Part shown: positions 23,472 to 34,715 of the stretch, one piece after another
How positions within the stretch are numbered: position 1 is the stretch's first letter
How the letters are laid out: every line of letters starts with the position of its first letter
Origin: Tragulus kanchil
Taxonomy: Eukaryota; Chordata; Mammalia; Artiodactyla; Tragulidae
NCBI GenBank assembly: GCA_022376925.1
Contig: JAIOJX010000002.1
Span: 41,935,501 to 41,999,500, forward strand
Length of the DNA stretch: 64,000 nt
Direction: 5' to 3'
Translations under genes and position numbers: made by a program
Notes under the pieces: model-generated
Databases searched by the model: none
Told to the model about the DNA's origin: nothing
Seen by the model: only the letters and a program-made list of their open reading frames with translations

Positions 23472-25420
23472 CTTTTGTGGAGAAATGCCAGTTTAAATCA
23501 TTTGCCCATTTTCTTAATTGGGTTATTTGTCCTTTTTGTTGAATTGTGAGTTTTTTATTCTGTACATAAGTCTCATATATGATTTGCAAATATTTTCTGC
23601 TATTCTGTGGTGGGTTGGTTTTTTATTTTTTTTTCCACTTTTTTTTTTTTTTTTGTAATGCTCTTTCAAACAGAAATTTTTAATTTTTGTGATGTCCAAT
23701 TTATCTTTCTGCTTATTTGTTTGGTGCTTTTGGTATTTTGGTGTCATACCTAAGAAACTGTTGCCTAATCCGAGGTAATGAAGGTTTACTTCTGTACTCT
23801 TTTTTTTTTTTTTTTTTTTTTACTTCTGTACTCTTAAGATTTAATAGGTTTACCCTTCCGTTTAGGTCTATGATCCATTTGAGTGATTTTTATGTACAGT
23901 GTGAGGCAGGGGTCCAGCCTCATTCTTTCTCATGTATCCAGTTGTCTTAGCACTGTTTGCTAAAATGACTACTCTTTGTCTATGGAATTTTCTTGGCACC
24001 CTTGTCCAAAATCAGTTGACTGTACATGTAAGTGTTTACTTCTAGACTGTAGGATCTCCCTCATCCCTCTGTATGCATGTCTTTATGCTAGCTCTGCAAT
24101 GATCTGAGTTACTATACATTTATGTTTTGAAATCAGGGAGTGTAAGTCCTCTAACTTTGTTTGTCCAAGATTATATTCGGAATTCTGAATCTTTTATATT
24201 TATATACGAGCTTTAGAATCAGCTCATTAATTTTTATTTATTTTGCAGTAAACCAGTTGGGTTTTTGATAGAGACGTGTTGAATGTGTATATCAGTTTGA
24301 AGAGAATTGCTGTCTCATGAGTATTGAGCCTTTGGATCCATAAACATAAGATCTCTTTTACATTCAACTAGATCTTTCATTTCTTTCAGCAGTTCATTAT
24401 AGTTTACAGCCATTAAATTTATACCTGAGTATTTTCTTGTTTTATACTTTTGTGGAGAAATGCCAGTTTAAATCATTTGCCCATTTTCTTAATTGGGTTA
24501 TTTGTCCTTTTTGTTGAATTGTGAGTTTTTTATTCTGTACATAAGTCTCATATATGATTTGCAAATATTTTCTGCTATTCTGTGGTGGGTTGGTTTTTTA
24601 TTTTTTTTTCCACTTTTTTTTTTTTTTTTGTAATGCTCTTTCAAACAGAAATTTTTAATTTTTGTGATGTCCAATTTATCTTTCTGCTTATTTGTTTGGT
24701 GCTTTTGGTATTTTGGTGTCATACCTAAGAAACTGTTGCCTAATCCGAGGTAATGAAGGTTTACTTCTGTACTCTTTTTTTTTTTTTTTTTTTTACTTCT
24801 GTACTCTTAAGATTTAATAGGTTTACCCTTCCGTTTAGGTCTATGATCCATTTGAGTGATTTTTATGTACAGTGTGAGGCAGGGGTCCAGCCTCATTCTT
24901 TCTCATGTATCCAGTTGTCTTAGCACTGTTTGCTAAAATGACTACTCTTTGTCTATGGAATTTTCTTGGCACCCTTGTCCAAAATCAGTTGACTGTACAT
25001 GTAAGTGTTTACTTCTAGACTGTAGGATCTCCTCATCCCTCTGTATGCATGTCTTTATGCTAGCTCTGCAATGATCTGAGTTACTATACATTTATGTTTT
25101 GAAATCAGGGAGTGTAAGTCCTCTAACTTTGTTTGTCCAAGATTATATTCGGAATTCTGAATCTTTTATATTTATATACGAGCTTTAGAATCAGCTCATT
25201 AATTTTTATTTATTTTGCAGTAAACCAGTTGGGTTTTTGATAGAGACGTGTTGAATGTGTATATCAGTTTGAAGAGAATTGCTGTCTCATGAGTATTGAG
25301 CCTTTGGATCCATAAACATAAGATCTCTTTTACATTCAACTAGATCTTTCATTTCTTTCAGCAGTTCATTATAGTTTACAGCCATTAAATTTATACCTGA
25401 GTATTTTCTTGTTTTATGCT
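23472..25420. repeat. Tandem direct duplication D6, unit about 975 bp
   Basis: Copy 1 is about 23472-24446 and copy 2 is 24447-25420. The copies are adjacent and join inside L1 sequence (gttttat|acttttg). Differences are few: a T run of 22 in copy 1 against 20 in copy 2, and ctccctcatc against ctcctcatc. This is the shortest unit of the set. Confidence 0.95.
23785..23835 (-). mobile_element. Tail-only retro-insertion (poly-T with target duplication)
   Basis: A run of T is flanked on both sides by the same 17 bases, tttacttctgtactctt (23785-23801 and 23819-23835). This is the footprint expected if only a poly(A) tail was inserted in antisense by target-primed reverse transcription. The counterpart in D6 copy 2 is 24760-24808. 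Confidence 0.6.
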
Positions 25421-25675
25421 ATTGTAAATGCAGTGGTTTCCTTAATTTCAGATTGTTTATTGGTGATTTGTAGATGTGCAAGTGATTTTTATATACTAGC
25501 CTATATTCTGAAATGTTATTGAATTTGCTTCTTGGCTTTCGTAGTCTCTAAGTGGTTTCCATTGGATTTTTCATACATAAAATCATGTAATCTTTGAATA
25601 AACATAGTTTTATGTCTTCATTTCCAATTTGAATGTATCTTATTTTTCTTTTTTTATTTTCCCCAGAGACTTTTT

Positions 25676-25993
25676 TTTTTTTAAAGATTTATTTATTTAT
25701 TTATTTTGGTGGGGTGGGTGGGGGGAGCAGGCGGGCCACTTCTATTGGTCTTTCATTTGTCCATTTTCATCCATCTTTGGTCTTTGGCCCGTGTGGGCCT
25801 CCGATCGTGGTGGCCTCTGTTGTCGCAGAGCACCGGCTCTGGGCGCATGCGCTCCAGAGCTCCAGCTCGGTAGTTGGACACATCGGTCCAGCCGCTCCGC
25901 GGCACGTGGGATCTTCCCAGGCCAGGACCAAACTGGCGCCCCTTGCACTGCAAGGCGGTGTCCTTACCCACTGGACCACCAGGGAAACCCCCT
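25676..25993 (-). mobile_element. Young tRNA-derived SINE 'family A', antisense
   Basis: T-rich start, attta repeats, G-rich block, family middle (gccgctccgcggcacgtggg) and tRNA-like end ccaccagggaaacccc. Target duplication cagagacttttt lies at 25664-25675 and 25994-26005. It is inserted in antisense L1 sequence. Confidence 0.92.
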
Positions 25994-26179
25994 CAGAGAC
26001 TTTTTAATTGTCTTGAGGCAGAAAAATCGAAATGTTATTGGACGCTCTGGTGTTTTCACATAACTCACTTTCTCAGTCTCTCAAGGCCTATGCAGACTTC
26101 CCTATAGTAATATGCCACTTGTTATGAAGTCTCTGATGATTTTAGCCATGGAATAGGCTCATTTTCAGTGTATTAGAAT

Positions 26180-26262
26180 GAAAGACAAATTTTGGAAGTA
26201 GACAACCTTGGGTTTGAATCTGAGCTCTGCTACCTACTCTCTGTACTTTCTTGGTTAAAGAT
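26180..26262 (+). repeat. MIR SINE
   Basis: ccttgggtttgaatctgagc followed by tctgctacctactctctgta is a good sense MIR core. It is interrupted downstream by the SINE insertion at about 26282. Confidence 0.7.
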
Positions 26263-26281
26263 AGGTAGAGAGATAATCTTT

Positions 26282-26479
26282 TTTTCTTTTTTAAAGAGAT
26301 ATCCAACACTTTTTTTTTTTTTTAACTTTCATTTATTTATTTTTGGCTGTGCTGGGTCTTTGTTGATGTGTGGATTTAGCTGCTCTGCGGTATGTGGGAT
26401 CTTCCCGGATCAGGGATTGAACCTGTGTCTCCTGCATTGGCAGACAGGTTCTTATCCACTGAGCCACAAGGGAAGCCCC
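26282..26479 (-). mobile_element. CHR-type SINE, antisense, with extra sequence beside the tail
   Basis: The tRNA-like head, in antisense, ends gagccacaagggaagccccg. Flanks gagagataatctt (about 26269-26281 and 26480-26492) are a target duplication. Between the left flank and the main poly-T lies about 30 bp (tttaaagagatatccaacac-like), which belongs to the insertion rather than to the target. Confidence 0.8.
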
Positions 26480-26492
26480 GAGAGATAATCTT

Positions 26493-27085
26493 AACTCTCC
26501 TTTTTTAACAGCCCCATGCAGTCAGTAACATTGTCAGCCTTGTATAATTCTCCTGAAGATTTGGTATCGTTTATAAAATGGCTGGTGCCAGGCAGACGGT
26601 CTTAACACTCCTTGTTTTATGTCAATTGCACTAGTTTGTATTGTAGTTAGTGATAGAGGTGTCATTCTTTCCTGTAAGGTTGTCCACTCCTTGTGGGTAA
26701 GGATTACATTATTATATCCTATATTTGTTATTATATCCTTTACACAGACTGTGCCTACTATGTTTATACATCCCTAAATATATTTCAGTTAGATACATCT
26801 CTTTTGGCATTTATGATGGTTTGTGTGAGTTTCATTTCTCTTCTGGGTGGCACAAAATGGATCCATTTTCCTACCTTTTATCTCTTTTTTTTAGCTTTTA
26901 TCGTTTTATTGGTTTAGTGTCAGGTTACAAATAGCTGGTTGCAGTTTTAACTGTTTCAGAGTAGAATCAGAGCTGTGGATAATTTGAAAGCAATATGTTC
27001 ATGTTCTTTAAACACTGTATTATTATTACATCCTATATTATTGGTCCAATTCGTATTTTTAGGTTACATGTAGTTTGAATTATGT
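26493..27085. other. Unannotated AT-rich stretch
   Basis: No gene or clear element is recognised. Possible old repeat traces are too weak to name. Confidence 0.4.
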
Positions 27086-27089
27086 ATGT

Positions 27090-27297
27090 GTGCATGCTGT
27101 GCTTAGTCGCTGGATCGTGTCCGACTCTTTGTGACCCGTTGGACTGTAGCCCACCAGGCTCTTCTGTCCATGGGGATTCTCCAGGCAAGAATACTGGGCT
27201 GGGTTGCCATGTCCTCCTCCAGGGGATCTTACCAACTCAGAGACCAAACCCAGGTCTCCTACATTGCAGGCAGCTTCTTTACCATCTAAGCCACTGT
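27090..27297 (-). mobile_element. Bov-A type SINE, antisense
   Basis: Contains cttagtcgctggatcgtgtc, gtccatggggattctccagg, caagaatactgggctgggtt and accaaacccaggtctcctac, the ordered blocks of Bov-A/Bov-tA in antisense, ending ttctttaccatctaagccac. This element is ruminant-specific. Confidence 0.9.
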
Positions 27298-27510
27298 GTA
27301 TATGTGTCCTTAATGAGCTTATTGATAATATGAAATAACAGTGAAAGTTCCCTCATTCTTTTTTTATGTATTAAGCCAGTGATAGAGTCGAAGGAAAAAA
27401 TCAAAAGGAGTGACAACAGCCTCGTGATGTGAGCACAGACAAATACAAAAATAAAATTTTCATAACCTTGTGAAGATAGCAGGAGTAATTTTCCAGATTC
27501 ATAGCTGGAT

Positions 27511-29700
27511 GACTGTGATATGTGTATCCATAGCATCTTAATCTGGCCTTGGTGATTTTCCAGCGCCTGTTATCCATCAAGATCAAAATGGTTTCAAGGT
27601 GGCCCTATATAAAAGGCGTGGAATTTTCTGCCTGTCCTGACCTCCCTTCTTCTGGAAACTTTTGCTTCTGAAAGAGGCTGGAGCCCTCTAATGGTCCACG
27701 CCCCACCCTCTCAGCCCTGCAGCTTAATCTGGAGCAGTCCTGTGGTCACACTAGAACTTTCCTGTGAGCCAGATTGCACTCTGGAATGTGTGCTCTGAGA
27801 TGACAGTGCAGAATGGAGCCGTGGGACACAGGGTGACAGCTGGCAGTGTCAGCAGGGAGCAGAGAACCAGATGCAAATGCTCAGCCGCACATGCCTCTGC
27901 AGACAGACGCACAGGCGGTGACATCCAGGGAGACCAGACTCAAGTTCCCGTTTCAGCGGGGCTGCCCTACTTGCCGTCCTCTCCTTGTTCTGCCCTGCCT
28001 CCCAGCTCTGGACCCAGAGCACTTGGGGCAGCCAGCTGGCAGTCTGGGTAGGCCTAACCTTGTTGTGCTCATTTCTTGGGCCCTGAAGTTCTGATTAGCT
28101 GGAGCCTGATCAGCACCATGTGCCACAGAAAACTGCAGCAAACGTTATCTTACAGAACCATTCTTCAGAAGAGAGAGAAGCTGTGATTCATGAACAGGGA
28201 CCATTGACTCTTCTGGACCAGCTGGCCTGGCAGTGATGTGAACGTTCTCATCCTCCACATTTATTTCGGCACAGATGCAAAAAGAGAGGGACAGGTACAA
28301 AGGCACCTAAACCATGCTTGTTGTAGAGCAAGGATAATGGCCAGTGTTGTGCATTTACTGGCACTTGTCAGTACTTTCAAAATCAGCCCATACAGGTTGG
28401 TTTTAAACTTTATTCCTCCCATCTGCGGTCACGGACTCATTGGGTCTGGTTCAGGACCACGGAGGCAGCAGGCCCGCAGCAGTGTGTGGATGGGGAGGAG
28501 CTGAGGACACAGCGTATGGCTGGTTGTGTCCACGTCTGCACTCAGTACTAACCAGGCTGTGGTCAGCAGCACACAAGCTGTCGTTTCCTCTGAGGAGACC
28601 TACAAGGACTGTGATATGTGTATCCATAGCATCTTAGTCTGGCCTTGGTGATTTTCCAGCGCCTGTTATCCATCAAGATCAAAATGGTTTCAAGGTGGCC
28701 CTATATAAAAGGCGTGGAATTTTCTGCCTGTCCTGACCTCCCTTCTTCTGGAAACTTTGCTTCTGAAAGAGGCTGGAGCCCTCTAATGGTCCACGCCCCA
28801 CCCTCTCAGCCCTGCAGCTTAATCTGGAGCAGTCCTGTGGTCACACTAGAACTTTCCTGTGAGCCAGATTGCACTCTGGAATGTGTGCTCTGAGATGACA
28901 GTGCAGAATGGAGCCGTGGGACACAGGGTGACAGCTGGCAGTGTCAGCAGGGAGCAGAGAACCAGATGCAAATGCTCAGCCGCACATGCCTCTGCAGACA
29001 GACGCACAGGCGGTGACATCCAGGGAGACCAGACTCAAGTTCCCGTTTCAGCGGGGCTGCCCTACTTGCCGTCCTCTCCTTGTTCTGCCCTGCCTCCCAG
29101 CTCTGGACCCAGAGCACTTGGGGCAGCCAGCTGGCAGTCTGGGTAGGCCTAACCTTGTTGTGCTCATTTCTTGGGCCCTGAAGTTCTGATTAGCTGGAGC
29201 CTGATCAGCACCATGTGCCACAGAAAACTGCAGCAAACGTTATCTTACAGAACCATTCTTCAGAAGAGAGAGAAGCTGTGATTCATGAACAGGGACCATT
29301 GACTCTTCTGGACCAGCTGGCCTGGCAGTGATGTGAACGTTCTCATCCTCCACATTTATTTCGCACAGATGCAAAAGAGAGGACAGGTACAAAGGCACCT
29401 AAACCATGCTTGTTGTAGAGCAAGGATAATGGCCAGTGTTGTGCATTTACTGGCACTTGTCAGTACTTTCAAAATCAGCCCATACAGGTTGGTTTTAAAC
29501 TTTATTCCTCCCATCTGCGGTCACGGACTCATTGGGTCTGGTTCAGGACCACGGAGGCAGCAGGCCCGCAGCAGTGTGTGGATGGGGAGGAGCTGAGGAC
29601 ACAGCGTATGGCTGGTTGTGTCCACGTCTGCACTCAGTACTAACCAGGCTGTGGTCAGCAGCACACAAGCTGTCGTTTCCTCTGAGGAGACCTACAAGGA
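27511..29700. repeat. Tandem direct duplication D7, unit about 1096 bp
   Basis: Copy 1 is 27511-28607 and copy 2 is 28608-29700. Copy 2 carries several short deletions relative to copy 1 around 29360-29385 (cggcac to cgcac, aaaaag to aaaag, aggga to agga) and one near 28757. The last 26 bases of the unit are also the first 26 bases of D8. The unit itself shows no recognised gene or element. Confidence 0.95.
27606..27616 (+). promoter_or_regulatory. TATA-box-like motif
   Basis: tatataaaagg fits the core TATA consensus and recurs at 28702-28712 because of D7. No initiator, conserved exon or LTR structure was seen around it, so it may be chance. Confidence 0.15.
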
Positions 29701-31930
29701 CGCTGGGGTGGGGGAATAGAAATTGCCAGGGACACTGTGCTTCAAGAAAGACTCAGGGCCCCTGCAGGGGGGTCATTCAGAGCAGTGCACCAGGGGAGGG
29801 CAAAGAAGGGGGACTTCTAGGGAGGAGTTGGGGGCAAATAAGAGCTGCTGTGGCCTGAGGGTGTTCATAGAGAAAAGAAGGATTACAGTTGAGAATGTCT
29901 GAAGAGTTTTAAAGCATTTGTTACATTTAACAGAGAACTAAGAAATCAAGAAAAGAAAAAATAAAAAGCAAGCAGCCGCAGGTAGACGACGAAAGGATGA
30001 AAACAACATTTAAATGAAACTTAATTAGCTGAGGAGGAAGGAATCCATGACTTGAATTAAAGAGAGAAGGTCTGATGCATGCAAGGGCAGCTGGTGGGGC
30101 CAGTCTCCAGGTCTGGAGTAGCCCCAGTTGTCCCCAGCCACTCTGGGGTCCTCGGCTGTGTCCTGGCCTGTCCTTCCTCTCCCCACAGTGGAGTCTGAAC
30201 ACAGGTGTTGGAAGTTCCTGCAGGAGAGAATAAGCCAAGGACCAAGCTGGTTACAGGTTCTGGAGTAGAGAGAGAGGAGCCACATTTCCTGATGTCTCAC
30301 CACTTACGGTGCCTTTTAGAGAACCGTGAGGCAACTGAGGCTGCCCTGCCCCATGAGTCTTTGCACCCAGATAAGCGGCGGTGTGACGCAGGTGTGCTGG
30401 AGACCCCAGATGCTCTTGGAAGAACTATTTGTCTGGGAGCCGTAGAAAAGTGGAAAACTGCAGTGACGGCAAAGATACCAGGAAATCTTATCTTTAAATC
30501 TTCCAAAAGCAAGTAATTCCAGTTTTTTTTCTGCCTAATGCGTCATCTTCTCTTCAGAAGAGACCAGAGTGAGATTCCTGCAGTGATATACTCTGTACCC
30601 GTGTGGCAACATTTTTGGTAGCAAGTGTGATTCATCAGAGTGGACTGTATGCTGGTGTCTGTCTGTGTTTAAACTCTGCATTTCTTCCCTGTGCTTCCTA
30701 ATGAAGCGTTCCTGGTCTGTCTGGGGGGGATGGATGGAAAGTGGAGCAGAGGCTGAGCCGGGGACTGAGGTGCAGCAGTGGCCCTTGCCAAGGGAGGCTT
30801 CACCCCTGGTTTCCTCTGAGGAGACCTACAAGGACGCTGGGGTGGGGGAATAGAAATTGCCAGGGACACTGTGCTTCAAGAAAGACTCAGGGCCCCTGCA
30901 GGGGGGTCATTCAGAGCAGTGCACCAGGGGAGGGCAAAGAAGGGGGACTTCTAGGGAGGAGTTGGGGGCAAATAAGAGCTGCTGTGGCCTGAGGGTGTTC
31001 ATAGAGAAAGAAGGATTACAGTTGAGAATGTCTGAAGAGTTTTAAAGCATTTGTTACATTTAACAGAGAACTAAGAAATCAAGAAAAGAAAAAATAAAAA
31101 GCAAGCAGCCGCAGGTAGACGACGAAAGGATGAAAACAACATTTAAATGAAACTTAATTAGCTGAGGAGGAAGGAATCCATGACTTGAATTAAAGAGAGA
31201 AGGTCTGATGCATGCAAGGGCAGCTGGTGGGGCCAGTCTCCAGGTCTGGAGTAGCCCCAGTTGTCCCCAGCCACTCTGGGGTCCTCGGCTGTGTCCTGGC
31301 CTGTCCTTCCTCTCCCCACAGTGGAGTCTGAACACAGGTGTTGGAAGTTCCTGCAGGAGAGAATAAGCCAAGGACCAAGCTGGTTACAGGTTCTGGAGTA
31401 GAGAGAGAGGAGCCACATTTCCTGATGTCTCACCACTTACGGTGCCTTTTAGAGAACCGTGAGGCAACTGAGGCTGCCCTGCCCCATGAGTCTTTGCACC
31501 CAGATAAGCGGCGGTGTGACGCAGGTGTGCTGGAGACCCCAGATGCTCTTGGAAGAACTATTTGTCTGGGAGCCGTAGAAAAGTGGAAAACTGCAGTGAC
31601 GGCAAAGATACCAGGAAATCTTATCTTTAAATCTTCCAAAAGCAAGTAATTCCAGTTTTTTTTCTGCCTAATGCGTCATCTTCTCTTCAGAAGAGACCAG
31701 AGTGAGATTCCTGCAGTGATATACTCTGTACCCGTGTGGCAACATTTTTGGTAGCAAGTGTGATTCATCAGAGTGGACTGTATGCTGGTGTCTGTCTGTG
31801 TTTAAACTCTGCATTTCTTCCCTGTGCTTCCTAATGAAGCGTTCCTGGTCTGTCTGGGGGGGATGGATGGAAAGTGGAGCAGAGGCTGAGCCGGGGACTG
31901 AGGTGCAGCAGTGAAGCCCTTGCCAAGGGA
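29675..31930. repeat. Tandem direct duplication D8, offset 1134 bp
   Basis: Copy 1 is 29675-30795 and copy 2 is 30809-31930, with 13 unmatched bases between. It chains directly onto D7, sharing gtttcctctgaggagaccta and six further bases, so this 26-mer occurs at 28583, 29675 and 30809. Copies differ by small indels (gagaaaagaag against gagaaagaag, cagtggccc against cagtgaagccc). No gene is recognised. Confidence 0.95.
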
Positions 31931-32169
31931 CTCTGTGCCTTCCTCTCTGGCCACGTGGTAGCGACGGCTCTCCTGCCCCTTCTCTGTGGAGAGAGCAGAG
32001 GGACCGCATCCGTGCCCTGAACAGCGGACTGCCTGGAGGCTTACAGGAGGAGGGGCTGTCCAGTCCCTGCCTGGGGAGAAATTGCTCCTCGTTGTGGCGC
32101 CGGCTCACTGCATACCTTTCAGAGAGCACATGGATCTTGTGTGTCCACATCACCTTTTCTTTAAAAAGC

Positions 32170-32835
32170 TTTTGTTGATGGAGGTGAAATTCATGTAACA
32201 TAAAAGTGACCCTTTTAATGTGTACAGCTCAGTGATACTTAGTACATTCACAGTATTGTGCAACCTCCACTTCTGTTTAGTTCCAGCATGGTTTTCATAA
32301 TGCAGACAGAAGCCCTGAACCCGTCTCACTGCCTCCCATGAACCTCCCCACAGGGCCCCGGCAGCTACAGATCTGTACCCGTTCTGGACAGTCCATGTAA
32401 AACAGAGTCATACAGTGTGTGGATTTTGGTGTCTGGTGTCTCAGCATCAGGTTTTCAAAGTTTGTCCAGTTTGGAGCCTTTGTTGGTGCATCTGTCCTTT
32501 TTATGGCTGAATAATATTCCATTGTATAACTGTATCAAATTTTATTTATCCACTGATCAGCTGATGTGTGGATTGTTTCCATTTGGGGCTATTATAAATG
32601 ATGCTCCTCTGAACATCCTTCTAGAAGTCTTTCTGTGAACATGTGTTCATTTTTCTTGGGTACATCCTCAGGAGTAGAATCGCTGGGTCATATGGTCATT
32701 CTGTGTAACTTTCTGAGAAGCCAACAGAGATGCACCATTTCACATTCCCATATCAGGGCTGCCATTTCTCCACATTTTCCCTGGCACTTGTAATGTCTTT
32801 CTTGTAATAACTATTGTGACTACTCTGACGACTAG
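32170..32835 (-). mobile_element. Old L1 3' part, antisense
   Basis: Antisense L1 3' region: tttatggctgaataatattc, catatggtcattctgtgtaa and cacattcccatatcagg are typical. Read on the minus strand, the frame at 32295-32522 opens MEYYSAIKR, a well-known L1 ORF2 C-terminal motif, and then degrades. Confidence 0.85.
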
Positions 32836-32876
32836 TTTTACTTCTTCCTTTCCAGTGTATTTGTCATTTGTTTCTT

Positions 32877-33211
32877 TTTTTTTTTTTTTAAGATTTATTT
32901 ATTTATTTATTTTGGGCGGGGGTCGTGTTGGGGAGAGAGGGGAGCAGGCGGGCCACTTCTATTGGTCTTTCATTTCTCTATTTTCATCCATCTTTGTTCT
33001 TCGGCTCCTGTGGGCCTCCCATCGCGGTGGCCTCTGTTGTTGCAGAGCACCGGCTCTGGGCACATGCGCTCCAGAACTCCAGCTGGGTAATTGGACGCAT
33101 CGGTCCAGCTGCTCCACGGCACGTGGGATCTTCCCAGGCCAGGGATCGAACCGGTGCCCCTTGCACTGCAAGGCAGTGTCCTTACCCACTGCGCCACCAG
33201 GGGAAGCCCTC
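32877..33211 (-). mobile_element. Young tRNA-derived SINE 'family A', antisense
   Basis: Full-length antisense copy with poly-T, attta repeats, G-rich block, family middle and ccaccaggggaagccc end. A perfect 13 bp target duplication, tcatttgtttctt, lies at 32864-32876 and 33212-33224. Confidence 0.93.
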
Positions 33212-33343
33212 TCATTTGTTTCTTGTTCTTACCTAATTGCTCTGGGTGGGCTTCCAGTACAGCAGTTAAAAGGAAGTAGCAAGAAAAGCTATCTTCATCT
33301 TGTTCCTGATCTTAGTAGGACTTTTCGTCTTTCACCACTGAGT

Positions 33344-33383
33344 CTGATGTTGGTTGTGGATTGCTGATGTTGGTTGTGGATTG
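33344..33383. repeat. 20 bp unit in two perfect tandem copies
   Basis: A 20 base unit containing gatgttggttgtgg occurs twice back to back, with an identical second copy, inside L1 ORF2 sequence. Either a recent slippage event or an assembly error would give this. Confidence 0.9.
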
Positions 33384-33744
33384 CTCTTGTATGTCCTATG
33401 TCAAGTGGAGGAAGTCCTCTTCTATTCCTACTTGGTTAGGTGTTTTTATCATGAAAGAGTGTTGGATCTTGTCAGATGCTTTTTTTCCACAGCCCAATCC
33501 AACTTTTTTGGGATTATACACTGTAAGGTTAGGACTTGGAGACCTTTCTAACATGGTGATTCTTAGTAGACAAGTTATTGTAACAAAATTATTAAAGTAA
33601 TTACTTTGAGTCACCAGATTATGGGACTTTTATTCTACCTGAGCCTTCTATGCAGTAATATTCTCTGTAATGGGAGTTTACAGGCATGCAGTTGTCTTTG
33701 CTTTTTTTTTAATTGATTTTAATCTGCTGATTTTTTAAAAATAT

Positions 33745-33973
33745 TGGCCTCTTTTACTGGTCTTTCATTTATTTATTTTCATCCATCTTTGTTCTTTGGC
33801 CTGTGTGGGCCTCCCATGTCAGTGGCCTCTCTTGTTACAGAGCACTGGCTCCTCATTGGACACATGGGTCCAGCCGCTCCGCGGCATGTGGGATCTTCCC
33901 AGGCAAGGGATGGAACCGGTGCCCCTTGCACTGCAAGGTGGACTCTTTACCCACTGGGCCACCAGGGAAGCCC
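33745..33973 (-). mobile_element. Family A SINE, diverged short-tailed copy, antisense
   Basis: Keeps catccatctttgttctttgg, cagccgctccgcggcatgtg and the ccaccagggaagccc end, but lacks the G-rich block and the (attt)n. A deletion shortens the centre (cactggctcctcattggaca). Confidence 0.85.
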
Positions 33974-34124
33974 TTAATCCACTTTTTACTTTAGAATAGT
34001 TTTAGATTGGCAAAGATAATAGAGTTCCCACATACCCCATAATGCAGATTCCCTTGGTTTTTTTTCTTTCATTGCTTTTCTTTCTTTCTTTCTTATTCCC
34101 CATCATGCCTCTTTTATTTATATT

Positions 34125-34266
34125 GTATTTTCATCGGTCTTTTTTTTCATTCTTTGATACATGTGGGTCTCCCATCACAGTGGCCCCCCTCATTGCAGAG
34201 CACCAACTCAGGGTGCATGCACTCCAGAGTGCCGGCTCCCAGTTGGACACACGGGTCCAGCCGCTC
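34125..34266 (-). mobile_element. Family A SINE fragment lacking the tRNA-like head, antisense
   Basis: Matches the middle of the family (cctcattgcagagcaccaac, ggacacacgggtccagccgctc) and stops abruptly at 34266, where BovB sequence begins. The tRNA-like end is missing. A tcttt run precedes it at about 34074-34094. Confidence 0.75.
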
Positions 34267-34505
34267 AGCATCAAAAAATGGATGCTTTCAAGCTGTGGTA
34301 CTTGAGAAAACCCTTGAGAGTCCTTTGGACAGCAAGGAGATCAACCATTCAATCCTAAAGGAAATCAGCCCTGAATATTCATTGGAAGGCCTGTGCTGAA
34401 GCTCAAGCTCTAATGTTTTGGCCACCTAATGTGAAGAGCTGACTCATTGAAAAAGACTCTGATGCTGGGAAACATTGAGGGCAGGAGAAGGGGGTGACAG
34501 AGGAT
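34267..34505 (+). mobile_element. BovB LINE fragment, sense
   Basis: aatggatgctttcaagctgt, aaggaaatcagccctgaata and gaagagctgactcattg follow the BovB 3' coding region. It begins abruptly at the end of the SINE fragment and ends at a Bov-A element. Confidence 0.85.
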
Positions 34506-34507
34506 GG

Positions 34508-34715
34508 AAAGGTTAGTTGTTCAGTTATGTGCGACTCTGCGACCCAGGTGACTGTAGGTCGCCAGGCTCCTCTATCCATTGGATTCTTTAGGCAGGAATA
34601 TTGGAGTGCATTCCCATTTCCTTCTCCAGGGAATCTTCCCAACCCAGGAATTGAACCAGCATCTCTTCTGTCGCCTGCATTAGTAGGCAGGCTCTTTACC
34701 AACTGAGCCATGAGG
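34508..34715 (-). mobile_element. Bov-A type SINE, antisense
   Basis: gttgttcagttatgtgcgac, ggcaggaatattggagtgca, tctccagggaatcttcccaa and ctctttaccaactgagccat appear in the order of antisense Bov-A/Bov-tA. Confidence 0.88.

Larger units (their letters stand above)
22950..26040 (-). mobile_element. Long old L1 element, antisense
   Basis: From the left, an L1 3' region (gcaccattttacattccc, cacaccttcatcaaca-like) runs into ORF2-type antisense sequence at 25430-25660 (tttccaatttgaatgtatct). It contains D6, a tail-only insertion at 23785-23835 and its copy, and a family A SINE at 25676-25993. Frames are broken throughout. The limits are approximate. Confidence 0.75.
32836..33560 (-). mobile_element. 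L1 ORF2 internal fragment, antisense, with SINE insertion
   Basis: The flanks 32836-32876 and 33212-33560 form one antisense ORF2 piece (attgctctgggtgggcttcc, tgttcctgatcttagtagga, tttttatcatgaaagagtgt). It is split by a SINE at 32877-33211 and contains a 20 bp tandem repeat at 33344-33383. Confidence 0.75.
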
